NCBI RefSeq assembly: GCF_000423365.1
Contig: NZ_AUHV01000002.1
Location: forward strand, 558,001 to 622,000
Direction of reading: 5' to 3'
DNA: 64,000 bases
Source: Maritalea myrionectae DSM 19524
Lineage (GTDB): Bacteria > Pseudomonadota > Alphaproteobacteria > Rhizobiales > Devosiaceae
Part shown: positions 38,094-45,769 of the stretch, piece by piece
Layout: the number at the start of each line of letters is the position of its first letter
How positions within the stretch are numbered: position 1 is the first letter of the stretch
Made by a program: the position numbers and the translations under genes
The notes under the pieces: generated by a model
What the model saw: the letters and a program-made list of their open reading frames with translations, nothing else
Databases searched by the model: none
What the model was told of the DNA's origin: nothing

Positions 38094-38785
38094 CAGACCC
38101 CCAAATAGCGATCGGCCAGATCGTCCGTTAGCGCATCCGGTGTGCCCGTCCACACGGTTTCACCGCGTTCCAAAATCACGCAGTGATCGGCAATCGGCAG
38201 CAATTCACTGAGGCTCTTATCCACGATCAAAATGGATTGGCCCTGCGCTTTCAACGCTTTCACAGCCCGCCAGATTTCCTCGCGGATCACGGGGGCCAAG
38301 CCTTCGGTCGCCTCGTCCAGCACCAGCAATTTTGGATTGGTGGTCAAAGCCCGGCCAATGGCCAGCATTTGCTGTTCGCCGCCTGACAGTGTGTTGGCCA
38401 ATTGGTCCTTGCGCTCTTCCAGCCGCGGGAACAATTCATAGACCTTTTCAAGCGTCCATTCGCCATCGCGCTGGGCCGCCACCAGGTTTTCTTCCACGGT
38501 CAAATTGGCAAAGCAGCGCCGACCTTCGGGCACCAGCCCCACGCCCAATTTTGCCACCTTGTGACTGGGCATTTTGTTGACCAGCGTGCCATCGAAATGG
38601 ATATCGCCCTTGGTGGGTTTGGACATTTTGCAAAGGGTGCGGATGGTGGTGGTTTTGCCCATGCCATTGCGGCCCATCAGCGCCACAACTTCGCCCTCTT
38701 TCACTTCAAGCGACACGCCAAACAGCGCCTGTGATGGGCCGTAAAACACCTCAATATCTTTGATGGAAAGCAGAATGTTTGACAT
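38093..38785 (-). CDS. livF: Branched-chain amino acid-type ABC transporter ATP-binding protein LivF
   Basis: This 230-residue ATPase has Walker A GRNGMGKTT, signature LSGGEQQMLAIGRAL, Walker B LLVLDEATEGLAP, and the short LivF-type C-terminus. It overlaps livG by one base. With LivG it powers uptake through LivHM. Neighbouring anthranilate and tryptophan catabolic genes suggest aromatic substrate uptake rather than leucine. Confidence 0.92.
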   Translation of the reverse strand: MSNILLSIKDIEVFYGPSQALFGVSLEVKEGEVVALMGRNGMGKTTTIRTLCKMSKPTKGDIHFDGTLVNKMPSHKVAKLGVGLVPEGRRCFANLTVEENLVAAQRDGEWTLEKVYELFPRLEERKDQLANTLSGGEQQMLAIGRALTTNPKLLVLDEATEGLAPVIREEIWRAVKALKAQGQSILIVDKSLSELLPIADHCVILERGETVWTGTPDALTDDLADRYLGV

Positions 38786-39537
38786 TAGGCTGCACTCCCC
38801 AAATAGGCTTCGCGCACCGCTGGATTGTTGCGGATATCGTCCACCGATCCGGTGGCGATCACCCGGCCATAGACCAGCACGGAGATGCGGTCGGCCAGTG
38901 AAAAGACGGCGTCCATGTCATGTTCGATCAAAAGGATCGGCGCTTCGTGGCGCAGATCGTCGAGAAAGCCGATCAGCTTTTTCGAGCCTTCCGGCCCCAT
39001 GCCCGCCATCGGCTCGTCGAGTAGGAAGGCTTTAGGATCAAGCGCCAGCGCCATGGCGATTTCAAGCTGCCGCCGTTCACCGTGCGACAGTTCCGCCGTC
39101 ATGACATCGGCCCGCTCTTCCAGATTGACGCGTTTCAACGCCGCCATAGCAGGTTCAGTCAGGCTTTTATCGCCGCGCACATTTTTGAAAAAGCGATAGC
39201 TGGTGCCCAATTTGGATTGCACCGCCAACATCACATTGCGCAGGGCGGAAAATTCCATCACCAGTGAGGAGACTTGGAAGGTGCGCCCAAGCCCAGCCTT
39301 TGCCCGCTCGGCCATGTCCATACCGGCCAAGTCCCGGCCGTTAAAGATCACTTTGCCGCTGTCGGAGCTGAGCTGGCCGCAGATCTGTTTGATCAGGGTG
39401 GATTTGCCTGCCCCGTTCGGCCCGATAAGTGCGTGGATTTCACCCTTTTTTAGATCAAGGGTCACGTCATCGGTGGCGGTGAGTGCGCCAAAGCTTTTGT
39501 TCAGATTTTGAATTTGCAGAATGGGTTGATCAGTCAT
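38785..39537 (-). CDS. livG: Branched-chain amino acid-type ABC transporter ATP-binding protein LivG
   Basis: This 250-residue ATPase has Walker A GPNGAGKST, signature LSHGERRQLEIAMAL, Walker B AFLLDEPMAGMGP and the LivG-specific C-terminal extension with LVYGRVIATGSVDDIRNNP and VREAYLG. The ATG at 39537 is preferred to an upstream start inside livM coding sequence; it overlaps livM by eight bases. Confidence 0.92.
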   Translation of the reverse strand: MTDQPILQIQNLNKSFGALTATDDVTLDLKKGEIHALIGPNGAGKSTLIKQICGQLSSDSGKVIFNGRDLAGMDMAERAKAGLGRTFQVSSLVMEFSALRNVMLAVQSKLGTSYRFFKNVRGDKSLTEPAMAALKRVNLEERADVMTAELSHGERRQLEIAMALALDPKAFLLDEPMAGMGPEGSKKLIGFLDDLRHEAPILLIEHDMDAVFSLADRISVLVYGRVIATGSVDDIRNNPAVREAYLGSAA

Positions 39538-40519
39538 GACGCGCCTTTCCGGCCAGCAGGCCAATGGCGCCACCGCGGGCAAACAGCACCACGCCCAACA
39601 AGATGAGGCCGAGATAGAACTGCCAATAGTCAGTCAAACCGCCAAAGATAAATTCAAATATGATGTAGATGAGCGCGCCGACAACCGGGCCATAAAGGCG
39701 ACCCACACCGCCCAAAATCACCAGCACCATAATCTCACCGGACATGTGCCAGGACAGCATGGAGGGGGAGATAAAGCGGTTCAGATCCGCCATCAGCGCC
39801 CCGGCCAAGCCGGTGATCATACCGGAGATCACAAAGGCGGTGAGTTTGATGTTGAACGGGCGAATGCCGGTGGCAGCTAGCCGCTCTTCATTTTGCCGTG
39901 CCGCTTGTAGCGCCGCGCCGAAACGTGAGTTTTTGATCATGGCCGACAGGCCCAGCCCTGCAAACATCAGCACCAGGCAGATATAAAAGAAGCTTGAGGG
40001 ATCAAGCGTATTTACGCCCGGGAACTGGTTGCGCACATAGATGGACAAGCCATCTTCGCCACCATAGGTGGGCCAGGAGATCATGAAATAATAGATCATT
40101 TGCGCAAAGGCCAAGGTGATCATGATGAAGTAAACGCCGGAGGTGCGCAGGGACAAAAGCCCGATAAACAGAGCGGCAATGCCACTCATCACAATCGCCA
40201 CCAGCCAAATGATCAGCATTTGGTTGGTGCCTTCAATCACGAAAGGCCAGGTGAAAATTGGCGTGTAGGTTTGCGCATGGCTGGCCAAAATGCCCATGGC
40301 ATAGCCGCCAATGCCGAAAAAGGCTGCATGGCCAAAGCTCACCAAGCCGCCTGTGCCAAGGGCGAGGTTCAACCCCACCGCCGCGAGGCTCAAAATGGCC
40401 ACGCGGGTCGCCAACGTGATGTAAAACGGTTCGTCCATTGCCGTAGCAATAAAGGGGAACACCAACAGCCCAAGGCTGATGAAAATGTTCAAATAGGTTT
40501 CGCGGGAAAGATTAGGCAT
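39530..40519 (-). CDS. livM: Branched-chain amino acid-type ABC transporter permease LivM
   Basis: This 329-residue inner-membrane protein has about ten helices and the LivM signature GLNLALGTGGLVSFGHAAFFGIGGYAMGILA, plus AARQNEERLAATGI and GLAGALMADLNRFISPSMLSW. It forms the channel with LivH and overlaps the neighbouring genes by eight bases on each side. Confidence 0.92.
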   Translation of the reverse strand: MPNLSRETYLNIFISLGLLVFPFIATAMDEPFYITLATRVAILSLAAVGLNLALGTGGLVSFGHAAFFGIGGYAMGILASHAQTYTPIFTWPFVIEGTNQMLIIWLVAIVMSGIAALFIGLLSLRTSGVYFIMITLAFAQMIYYFMISWPTYGGEDGLSIYVRNQFPGVNTLDPSSFFYICLVLMFAGLGLSAMIKNSRFGAALQAARQNEERLAATGIRPFNIKLTAFVISGMITGLAGALMADLNRFISPSMLSWHMSGEIMVLVILGGVGRLYGPVVGALIYIIFEFIFGGLTDYWQFYLGLILLGVVLFARGGAIGLLAGKARHD

Positions 40520-41432
40520 TGTTGCTCACCAACCCTTCCGGCTTGAAGATCAGAATGATCGCCATCAGCACATAAATTGACATGGAGGACAGCGCTGCCC
40601 CGACCGAGTTAGCGGCAGCTGTGTCCATAAACAGGTTGAAAAAGCCGGGCAGCGTCACGCGCCCGAGTGTGTCGACAACGCCGACGAGAATGGAGCCGAT
40701 CAATGCGCCCTTGATGGAGCCGATGCCACCGATCACGATCACCACAAAGGCCAGGATCAGCACTGGTTCGCCCATGCCCACCTGCACCGATTGGATGGCG
40801 CCCATCATTGCCCCGGCAAAGCCGGCCAAGGCGGCGCCGATGGCGAAAACGATCGTATAGAGCGTAGCGATATTTACGCCGAGCGCCGCGATCATTTCAC
40901 GATCCGCCTCACCGGCGCGAATGCGAATGCCGAGGCGAGTTTTGGTGATGAGGAGATAAAGCCCCAGCGCCACCAGACCGCCAACAAGGATAATCGCCAG
41001 ACGATAAGCAGAATATTGGAAGCCGCCAAACAGGGTGACGGGACCGGATAGAAAGTCCGGTGTGTCGAGATAAAGCGGGAATGAACCAAACACCATCCGA
41101 CAACCTTCAGAAAGGATCAGGATCAAGGCGAAAGTGGCCAACACTTGGTCGAGGTGATCGCGATCATATAATCGTCTGATCACAAGCATCTCGATCAAGA
41201 CACCTGCAAAACCCGCCGCCACGATAGACGCCACAAGGCCAAGCCAAAAGGAACCTGTGGCCGCAGCCACGGCGGCGCAAGCAAAGGCCCCGATCATATA
41301 AAGCGAGCCGTGTGCCAAATTGATCAGCCCCATCACGCCGAAAACCAGCGTCAAACCGGCAGCCATCAAAAACAGCGTCACGCCATATTGAAGGCCGTTT
41401 AAAAGCTGTTCGAATAAAAGAGTGGTGGACAT
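40512..41432 (-). CDS. livH: Branched-chain amino acid-type ABC transporter permease LivH
   Basis: This 306-residue permease has about eight helices. Family motifs are GLINLAHGSLYMIGAFA, GIRIRAGEADREMIAALGVN and GGIGSIKGALIGSILVGVVDTLG. The ATG at 41432 (MSTTLLFEQLLNGLQYG) is preferred to an upstream codon. It lies 60 bases after the binding-protein gene in the same operon. Confidence 0.92.
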   Translation of the reverse strand: MSTTLLFEQLLNGLQYGVTLFLMAAGLTLVFGVMGLINLAHGSLYMIGAFACAAVAAATGSFWLGLVASIVAAGFAGVLIEMLVIRRLYDRDHLDQVLATFALILILSEGCRMVFGSFPLYLDTPDFLSGPVTLFGGFQYSAYRLAIILVGGLVALGLYLLITKTRLGIRIRAGEADREMIAALGVNIATLYTIVFAIGAALAGFAGAMMGAIQSVQVGMGEPVLILAFVVIVIGGIGSIKGALIGSILVGVVDTLGRVTLPGFFNLFMDTAAANSVGAALSSMSIYVLMAIILIFKPEGLVSNNA

Positions 41433-41492
41433 ATTTTCCCCAGCGGTTTGGATGTTGGCGGGACGCAAACGCCCCGCCAATCAACTCAGCTA

Positions 41493-42641
41493 TTATTGCA
41501 ATGGGCAATCTTCAGCATAAGCATCTTGGTGATCTGTCAGTGCCAGACCCAAGATCTTGTTGGTCAACACGTCACCCTCTTTCACGACTTCACGTACGTA
41601 AATGTCTTGAATGGGGTGGTTGTTGTTGCCGAACTTGAAGTCACCGCGGGTGGACTTGAAGTCAGCTTCTTTCAGTGCAGCGCTGAACGCTTCTGTGTCT
41701 TTTACATCGGCTTTGTCCAATGCAGAAAGGATCAGATTTGCCGCATCAAAGCCTTGGCTGGCATAAAGCGATGGCAAACGCTCATATTTCTCTTGGAACG
41801 AAGCAACGAACGCATTGTTGGTTTCGTTGTCGATGTCTTTGCTCCACTGTGAAGAGTTGCGCACACCAAGTGCTGCATCACCTACAGCGCCCAAAATGCC
41901 TTGGTCGAATGAGAAGGCTGGGCCCATCACCGGCAGATCAACACCAGAGGCTGCATATTGCTTCATGAACGCAATGCCCATGCCGCCTGGCAAGAAGAAG
42001 AACACACTGTCTGCGCCTGAATCGCGGATTTGTGCGATCTCAGCGGCATAGTCAGTTGCGCCCAATTTGGTGAACACTTCGCCCGCCAACTGGCCACGAT
42101 ATTCACGCTTAAAGCCGTTCAGCGCATCTTGGCCAGCCGGATAGTTCGGTGCCAAAATGAAGGTGTTTGTATATTCAGCCACATTGGCGTACGCGCCCAT
42201 GGCTTCGTGCAAATTGTCGTTCTGCCATGCCACGTTGAAATAGTTGGCGTTACAGCCTTTGCCTGCCAAAGCAGATGGACCAGCGTTTGGCGACACGTAG
42301 ATTTTACCTTGCGCCACGGCTGATGGAATAACCGCCATCGCCAAGTTGGACCAAATGATGCCGGTCAGAATATCCACTTTTTCAGACTGGATCATTTTGT
42401 CGGCGATTTGCACGGCCAAGTCTGGCTTGCGGGCATCGTCTTCGATGACAACTTCAACATCGTCGCGGCCGGCTTGTTCAATCGCCAGCATAAAGCCATC
42501 GCGCACATCTACACCCAAGCCAGCGCCACCGCCGGACAAGGTTGTGATCATGCCGATTTTTGCGCCTTCAGCCATGGCCGAGCCGCCAAGGGCTAAGCTC
42601 ATCGCCACTGCGCTGGCCATTATTGTTTTTAGCGTCTTCAT
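41493..42641 (-). CDS. livK: Leu/Ile/Val-binding-type periplasmic substrate-binding protein
   Basis: This 382-residue protein has a signal peptide (residues 1-24, ending GGSAMA) and a type I periplasmic binding fold: KIGMITTLSGGGAGLGVDVRDG, EDDARKPDLAVQIADKMI, NLAMAVIPSAVAQGKIYVSPN, and the ASQGFDAANLILSAL helix. The CxxNYFNVAWQND stretch is typical of members linked to aromatic-acid catabolism. The ligand is likely an aromatic compound such as tryptophan, kynurenine or anthranilate; that is inference from context. It is the first gene of the leftward transporter operon. Confidence 0.9.
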   Translation of the reverse strand: MKTLKTIMASAVAMSLALGGSAMAEGAKIGMITTLSGGGAGLGVDVRDGFMLAIEQAGRDDVEVVIEDDARKPDLAVQIADKMIQSEKVDILTGIIWSNLAMAVIPSAVAQGKIYVSPNAGPSALAGKGCNANYFNVAWQNDNLHEAMGAYANVAEYTNTFILAPNYPAGQDALNGFKREYRGQLAGEVFTKLGATDYAAEIAQIRDSGADSVFFFLPGGMGIAFMKQYAASGVDLPVMGPAFSFDQGILGAVGDAALGVRNSSQWSKDIDNETNNAFVASFQEKYERLPSLYASQGFDAANLILSALDKADVKDTEAFSAALKEADFKSTRGDFKFGNNNHPIQDIYVREVVKEGDVLTNKILGLALTDHQDAYAEDCPLQ

Positions 42642-42813
42642 AGTTTCCTCCCAAACTGCGAACCTAGGTCCGCCGATTACAACACTTCACGACAGGTGAA
42701 GCATTTAATTTGCCCTTTGCCTCTCCCAAAGCAAAGGCCAATTCTTACAACAATGGGTATAGATACCCAATTGCCGCAAACCATTATAGTTACATCCATG
42801 CATGAATCTTAAT

Positions 42814-42848
42814 ATATTTCAATATTAAAAATTTCATGCTTAAAATAT
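42814..42848. promoter_or_regulatory. Degenerate copy of the AT-rich operator upstream of the transporter operon
   Basis: ATATTTCAATA and GCTTAAAATAT match the two arms of the perfect palindrome at 45674-45707 (ATATTTCAAGC / GCTTGAAATAT), with spacers of 13 and 12 bases. The flanks match as well (AAT before, CT and TTTCT after). It lies between livK and the arylformamidase gene, about 170 bases upstream of the livK start. It is a likely second binding site for the island's regulator. Confidence 0.6.
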
Positions 42849-43703
42849 CTATTTCTCATTCACCCCAACGACCAATTTGGTCAAAGCGCTATCGGGCTCT
42901 TCCAAATCAGCGATTACGTCAAAATGGTGCTTGTGCGGTGCTTCCACCGCATTTGTTTCCACGCCAAGCCCGGTCCAAACATTGGCCAACAATTGATTTT
43001 GGCGCAAAAATTCCGGCCGTTCATCAGCACCCACCCAACAGGTGAGGCGCACATCCGCCAGTGGCTCCAATAGCGCTGCGCTTTCCGCGCGCGCTTCAGC
43101 CAAATCCAGTTGCAGCCCTTCATTCATGCGAGTGTTGAGCAGCGGGCGCAAATCATGCAGCCCGGACAAAGACACCACATGCTTCAACCGCGATTGCACT
43201 TCTTTGGACAAAGGCGTGTCTGCACACATCATGCGCGACACCAAATGACCGCCGGCAGAGTGTCCAGAAATGCGAATTGGCCCTTCAACTTTGGTCGCCG
43301 CATAAAGGATCGCCGCGCCAATTTGCTGGGTCATCGTGCTGATCCGCGCTTCAGGCGCCAGCGTGTAGGAGGGCAAGGCCACGGCCCAGCCATGGGCAAG
43401 CGCCCCCTTGGCCAAATGCGACCACGCGCTTTTATCAAAGCTCAGCCAATAACCGCCATGCACAAAAACAAACAGGCCTTTCGGCGTGCCTTCGGGCATA
43501 AACAGATCGAGCTTTTCCCGTTGCGCCTCGCCATAGGCCAAGTCTAGTTCCGCGCGGCCAGCTGCACCCATTTCCTCGCGAAATTGTGCCGACGCTTTCG
43601 CCCAATATTTTACATAGGAGTCCGAATCTTCGATATATGCGCTATTGGCATAGGCATCGTCCCAGTCGCTGGGCGTTGTCCAGTTTGGCAGTCCGTCACG
43701 CAT
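42849..43703 (-). CDS. Arylformamidase-type alpha/beta hydrolase (kynurenine formamidase)
   Basis: This 284-residue alpha/beta hydrolase has the oxyanion motif HGGYW (residue 82 on), diagnostic of the eukaryote-like kynurenine formamidase branch. The nucleophile Ser149 is in GHSAGGHL, followed by the late Asp/His segment ending HKHHFDVIAD. It is predicted to hydrolyse N-formylkynurenine to kynurenine and formate. It is not related to the metal-dependent bacterial KynB. The ATG at 43703 overlaps the 3-hydroxyacyl-CoA dehydrogenase gene by eight bases. It fills the step between the TDO and kynureninase encoded on the other strand. Confidence 0.82.
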   Translation of the reverse strand: MRDGLPNWTTPSDWDDAYANSAYIEDSDSYVKYWAKASAQFREEMGAAGRAELDLAYGEAQREKLDLFMPEGTPKGLFVFVHGGYWLSFDKSAWSHLAKGALAHGWAVALPSYTLAPEARISTMTQQIGAAILYAATKVEGPIRISGHSAGGHLVSRMMCADTPLSKEVQSRLKHVVSLSGLHDLRPLLNTRMNEGLQLDLAEARAESAALLEPLADVRLTCWVGADERPEFLRQNQLLANVWTGLGVETNAVEAPHKHHFDVIADLEEPDSALTKLVVGVNEK

Positions 43704-44841
43704 CAAATTTTTCCCCTTGCAAGGCTGCGGCTGGCCGATAACGCCCTTCCAGATAGGTCGGGGCATTTTCTTCCAGATGCGCCAAAATCTCTCGCACTCG
43801 ATCAAGCCCGATTTCGGCCAAAAATGCAAATGGCCCTTTGGGGAAATTCAACCCCAATTGCATCGCCAGATCAATATCTTGCGGCGCCGCCACCTGGTCA
43901 TCCACGGCAGACGCCGCCTCATTGATCAGCGTGGCCAATATGCGCTCGGCAATTTGGTTCTGGTCGGCTTCAGCGAGGTCGACCTGAACGTCCTCGGTCA
44001 CAAAGCCTTTGCCGCTTTTGCGGCCCAGGGCGCCCTCATCCACCTGCCGTTGCAGGCGATCAAACACATAGTAGCGCGGATTGTAATCAAAGGCTTTGGC
44101 CATGGTTTCGCTGGCGGCCAGATTTATGTCTGCGCCCACCAGATCGATCAGTTCAAATGGCCCCATGCGGAACCCCTGTGCCCGCATGGCCGCATCAATT
44201 TGATGGGCCGAAAAGTCACCTTCTTCCAAAATCGCCAGCGCCTCGCCATAAAAGGGCCGCGCACACCGATTGACGATAAAGCCCGGGCTATCCTTCACCT
44301 TGATTGCGGTTTTGCCGATCTGATTGAGATAAATGACGAGGTCATCACATCGTATCTGAGATACGGGTGGGGCTGTGATGACCTCGACAAGCTTCATAAT
44401 GTGGGCAGGGTTGAAAAAGTGCAGGCCCAGCGCCCGGTCTTTATGGGTGAGATTGGCAAAAATATCGGCAACGCTGAGTGACGATGTGTTGGTGGCCAAC
44501 AGCGTTTCTGCACCGCAAACTTCTTCCAATTGAGCGAAGAGCTGTTGCTTGATGTCCAACCGCTCGACGATGGCTTCGATCACCAGATCGCATTCGGCCA
44601 GATCGGCCAACTCGCTTGCCGCGCTCAGCCGCGCTTTGGTGGCCGCCGCGTCATCGGCACTCACCCGTCCTTTATCCACGGCCCGGGCCAAAGTTTGGCC
44701 CACCGCGTCCAGCGCTGAGGTCACCGCGTCATGGTTCACATCAAAAAGCTGCACCTGATGGCCGGATTGCGCAAAGAACAGCGCAATATTGCGCCCCATC
44801 ACGCCTGCGCCCACCACGCCGATTTTATTCAGCTCAACCAT
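43696..44841 (-). CDS. 3-hydroxyacyl-CoA dehydrogenase
   Basis: This 381-residue NAD enzyme has the Rossmann motif GVVGAGVMGRNIALFFAQSG and the catalytic His in LHFFNPAHIMKLVEVI. ATNTSSLSVADI, KVKDSPGFIVNRCARP and a two-lobed C-terminal helical domain follow. It has no fused crotonase. It oxidises a 3-hydroxyacyl-CoA in the beta-oxidation-like lower pathway of the island. Its start overlaps the upstream crotonase stop by one base. Confidence 0.9.
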   Translation of the reverse strand: MVELNKIGVVGAGVMGRNIALFFAQSGHQVQLFDVNHDAVTSALDAVGQTLARAVDKGRVSADDAAATKARLSAASELADLAECDLVIEAIVERLDIKQQLFAQLEEVCGAETLLATNTSSLSVADIFANLTHKDRALGLHFFNPAHIMKLVEVITAPPVSQIRCDDLVIYLNQIGKTAIKVKDSPGFIVNRCARPFYGEALAILEEGDFSAHQIDAAMRAQGFRMGPFELIDLVGADINLAASETMAKAFDYNPRYYVFDRLQRQVDEGALGRKSGKGFVTEDVQVDLAEADQNQIAERILATLINEAASAVDDQVAAPQDIDLAMQLGLNFPKGPFAFLAEIGLDRVREILAHLEENAPTYLEGRYRPAAALQGEKFDA

Positions 44842-45632
44842 TACTTGCCCTCAAATGTGGGTTTGCGTTTGTCGAGAAAGGCGGTCACGCCTTCGGCCTT
44901 ATCTGCGGTGCCGAGCAGGTTTTCGAAATCGCCTCTGGTTTCGCCCATCACATGTTTGAGCGGGGTTTCGGCGCTGGCGACAATCGCCTTTTTCGCCGCC
45001 TGCATCGCCAAGGGTGCGCGTAGGGCCAAGCGCTCGGTCAGTTTCGCTGCAAAAGGCAGTGCGCCATCCTCGGCCATATAGCTGATAATGCCCCAATCAT
45101 TGGCCGTGATCGCGTCGACAATTTCGCCGCCAAGCACAATGCGCCCGGCGCGTGCGCGGCCCACCATGGTGGTGAGGCGCTCAATGCCGCCTGCGCCGGG
45201 GATCAGGCCCAAATTGGGTTCCGGCAAGCCAAATTTGGCGGTGGTGCCCGCCACGATCAAATCGCACATCAGCGCCAGTTCAAACCCGCCGCCGAGGCAA
45301 AAGCCATCCACTGCCGCTACCAACGGCAGGGGGCAATTGCGGATACGTCTCCAATGGGCTTTGCGCGGATCGAGATAGCCTTCTTCCCGGCCTTTATCTT
45401 TAATTTCGTTGATATCGGCGCCAGCGGCAAAATGCTCGCCTTCGCCGCAAATCAGCACGGCACGCACGCTTGAGGATTGGGCAAAATCGTCCAGCGCATC
45501 GGCAATCTGCCCCAACAATTCTGTGTTGAGTGCGTTGCGTTGCTTTTGTCGATCAATGCTGAGAATCGCCCACGCGGCATTGTGGCCTTTAACGTCCACT
45601 TGCTCTATGCGCAGCATATTTTGCTCGCCCAT
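44841..45632 (-). CDS. Enoyl-CoA hydratase/isomerase (crotonase 1)
   Basis: This 263-residue crotonase has the CoA-binding oxyanion stretch EGEHFAAGADINEIK. Both classical glutamates are present: one in GGGFELALMCD and the other in FGLPEPNLGLIPGAGG. It is thus a competent hydratase. The ATG is preceded by AGGGAGGAC. It is the first gene of the leftward catabolic unit and faces the monooxygenase gene across a 137-base promoter region. Confidence 0.9.
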   Translation of the reverse strand: MGEQNMLRIEQVDVKGHNAAWAILSIDRQKQRNALNTELLGQIADALDDFAQSSSVRAVLICGEGEHFAAGADINEIKDKGREEGYLDPRKAHWRRIRNCPLPLVAAVDGFCLGGGFELALMCDLIVAGTTAKFGLPEPNLGLIPGAGGIERLTTMVGRARAGRIVLGGEIVDAITANDWGIISYMAEDGALPFAAKLTERLALRAPLAMQAAKKAIVASAETPLKHVMGETRGDFENLLGTADKAEGVTAFLDKRKPTFEGK

Positions 45633-45673
45633 ATGTCCTCCCTATCGCCATTAAGTGTTCACCAAAATTAAAT

Positions 45674-45707
45674 ATATTTCAAGCCTAAAATTTTGAGCTT
45701 GAAATAT
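45674..45707. promoter_or_regulatory. Long AT-rich palindrome between the divergent catabolic operons
   Basis: ATATTTCAAGC (45674-45684) and GCTTGAAATAT (45697-45707) are perfect 11-bp inverted arms around a 12-base spacer that itself contains AAAATTTT. It sits midway between the crotonase (starting 45632) and monooxygenase (starting 45770) genes. The site is a strong operator candidate for the MarR regulator at 48798-49265. A related copy lies at 42814-42848. Confidence 0.75.
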
Positions 45708-45769
45708 CTTGTTTCTGATGCAATCATACCCGCCATGCGTGATCAACATTGCGCCATTGGGAGGACATT

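Noticed and set aside
44549-45671. Long plus-strand open frames opposite the crotonase and dehydrogenase genes
   Set aside because: They are antisense shadows of genes with clear catalytic motifs and overlap-coupled starts.
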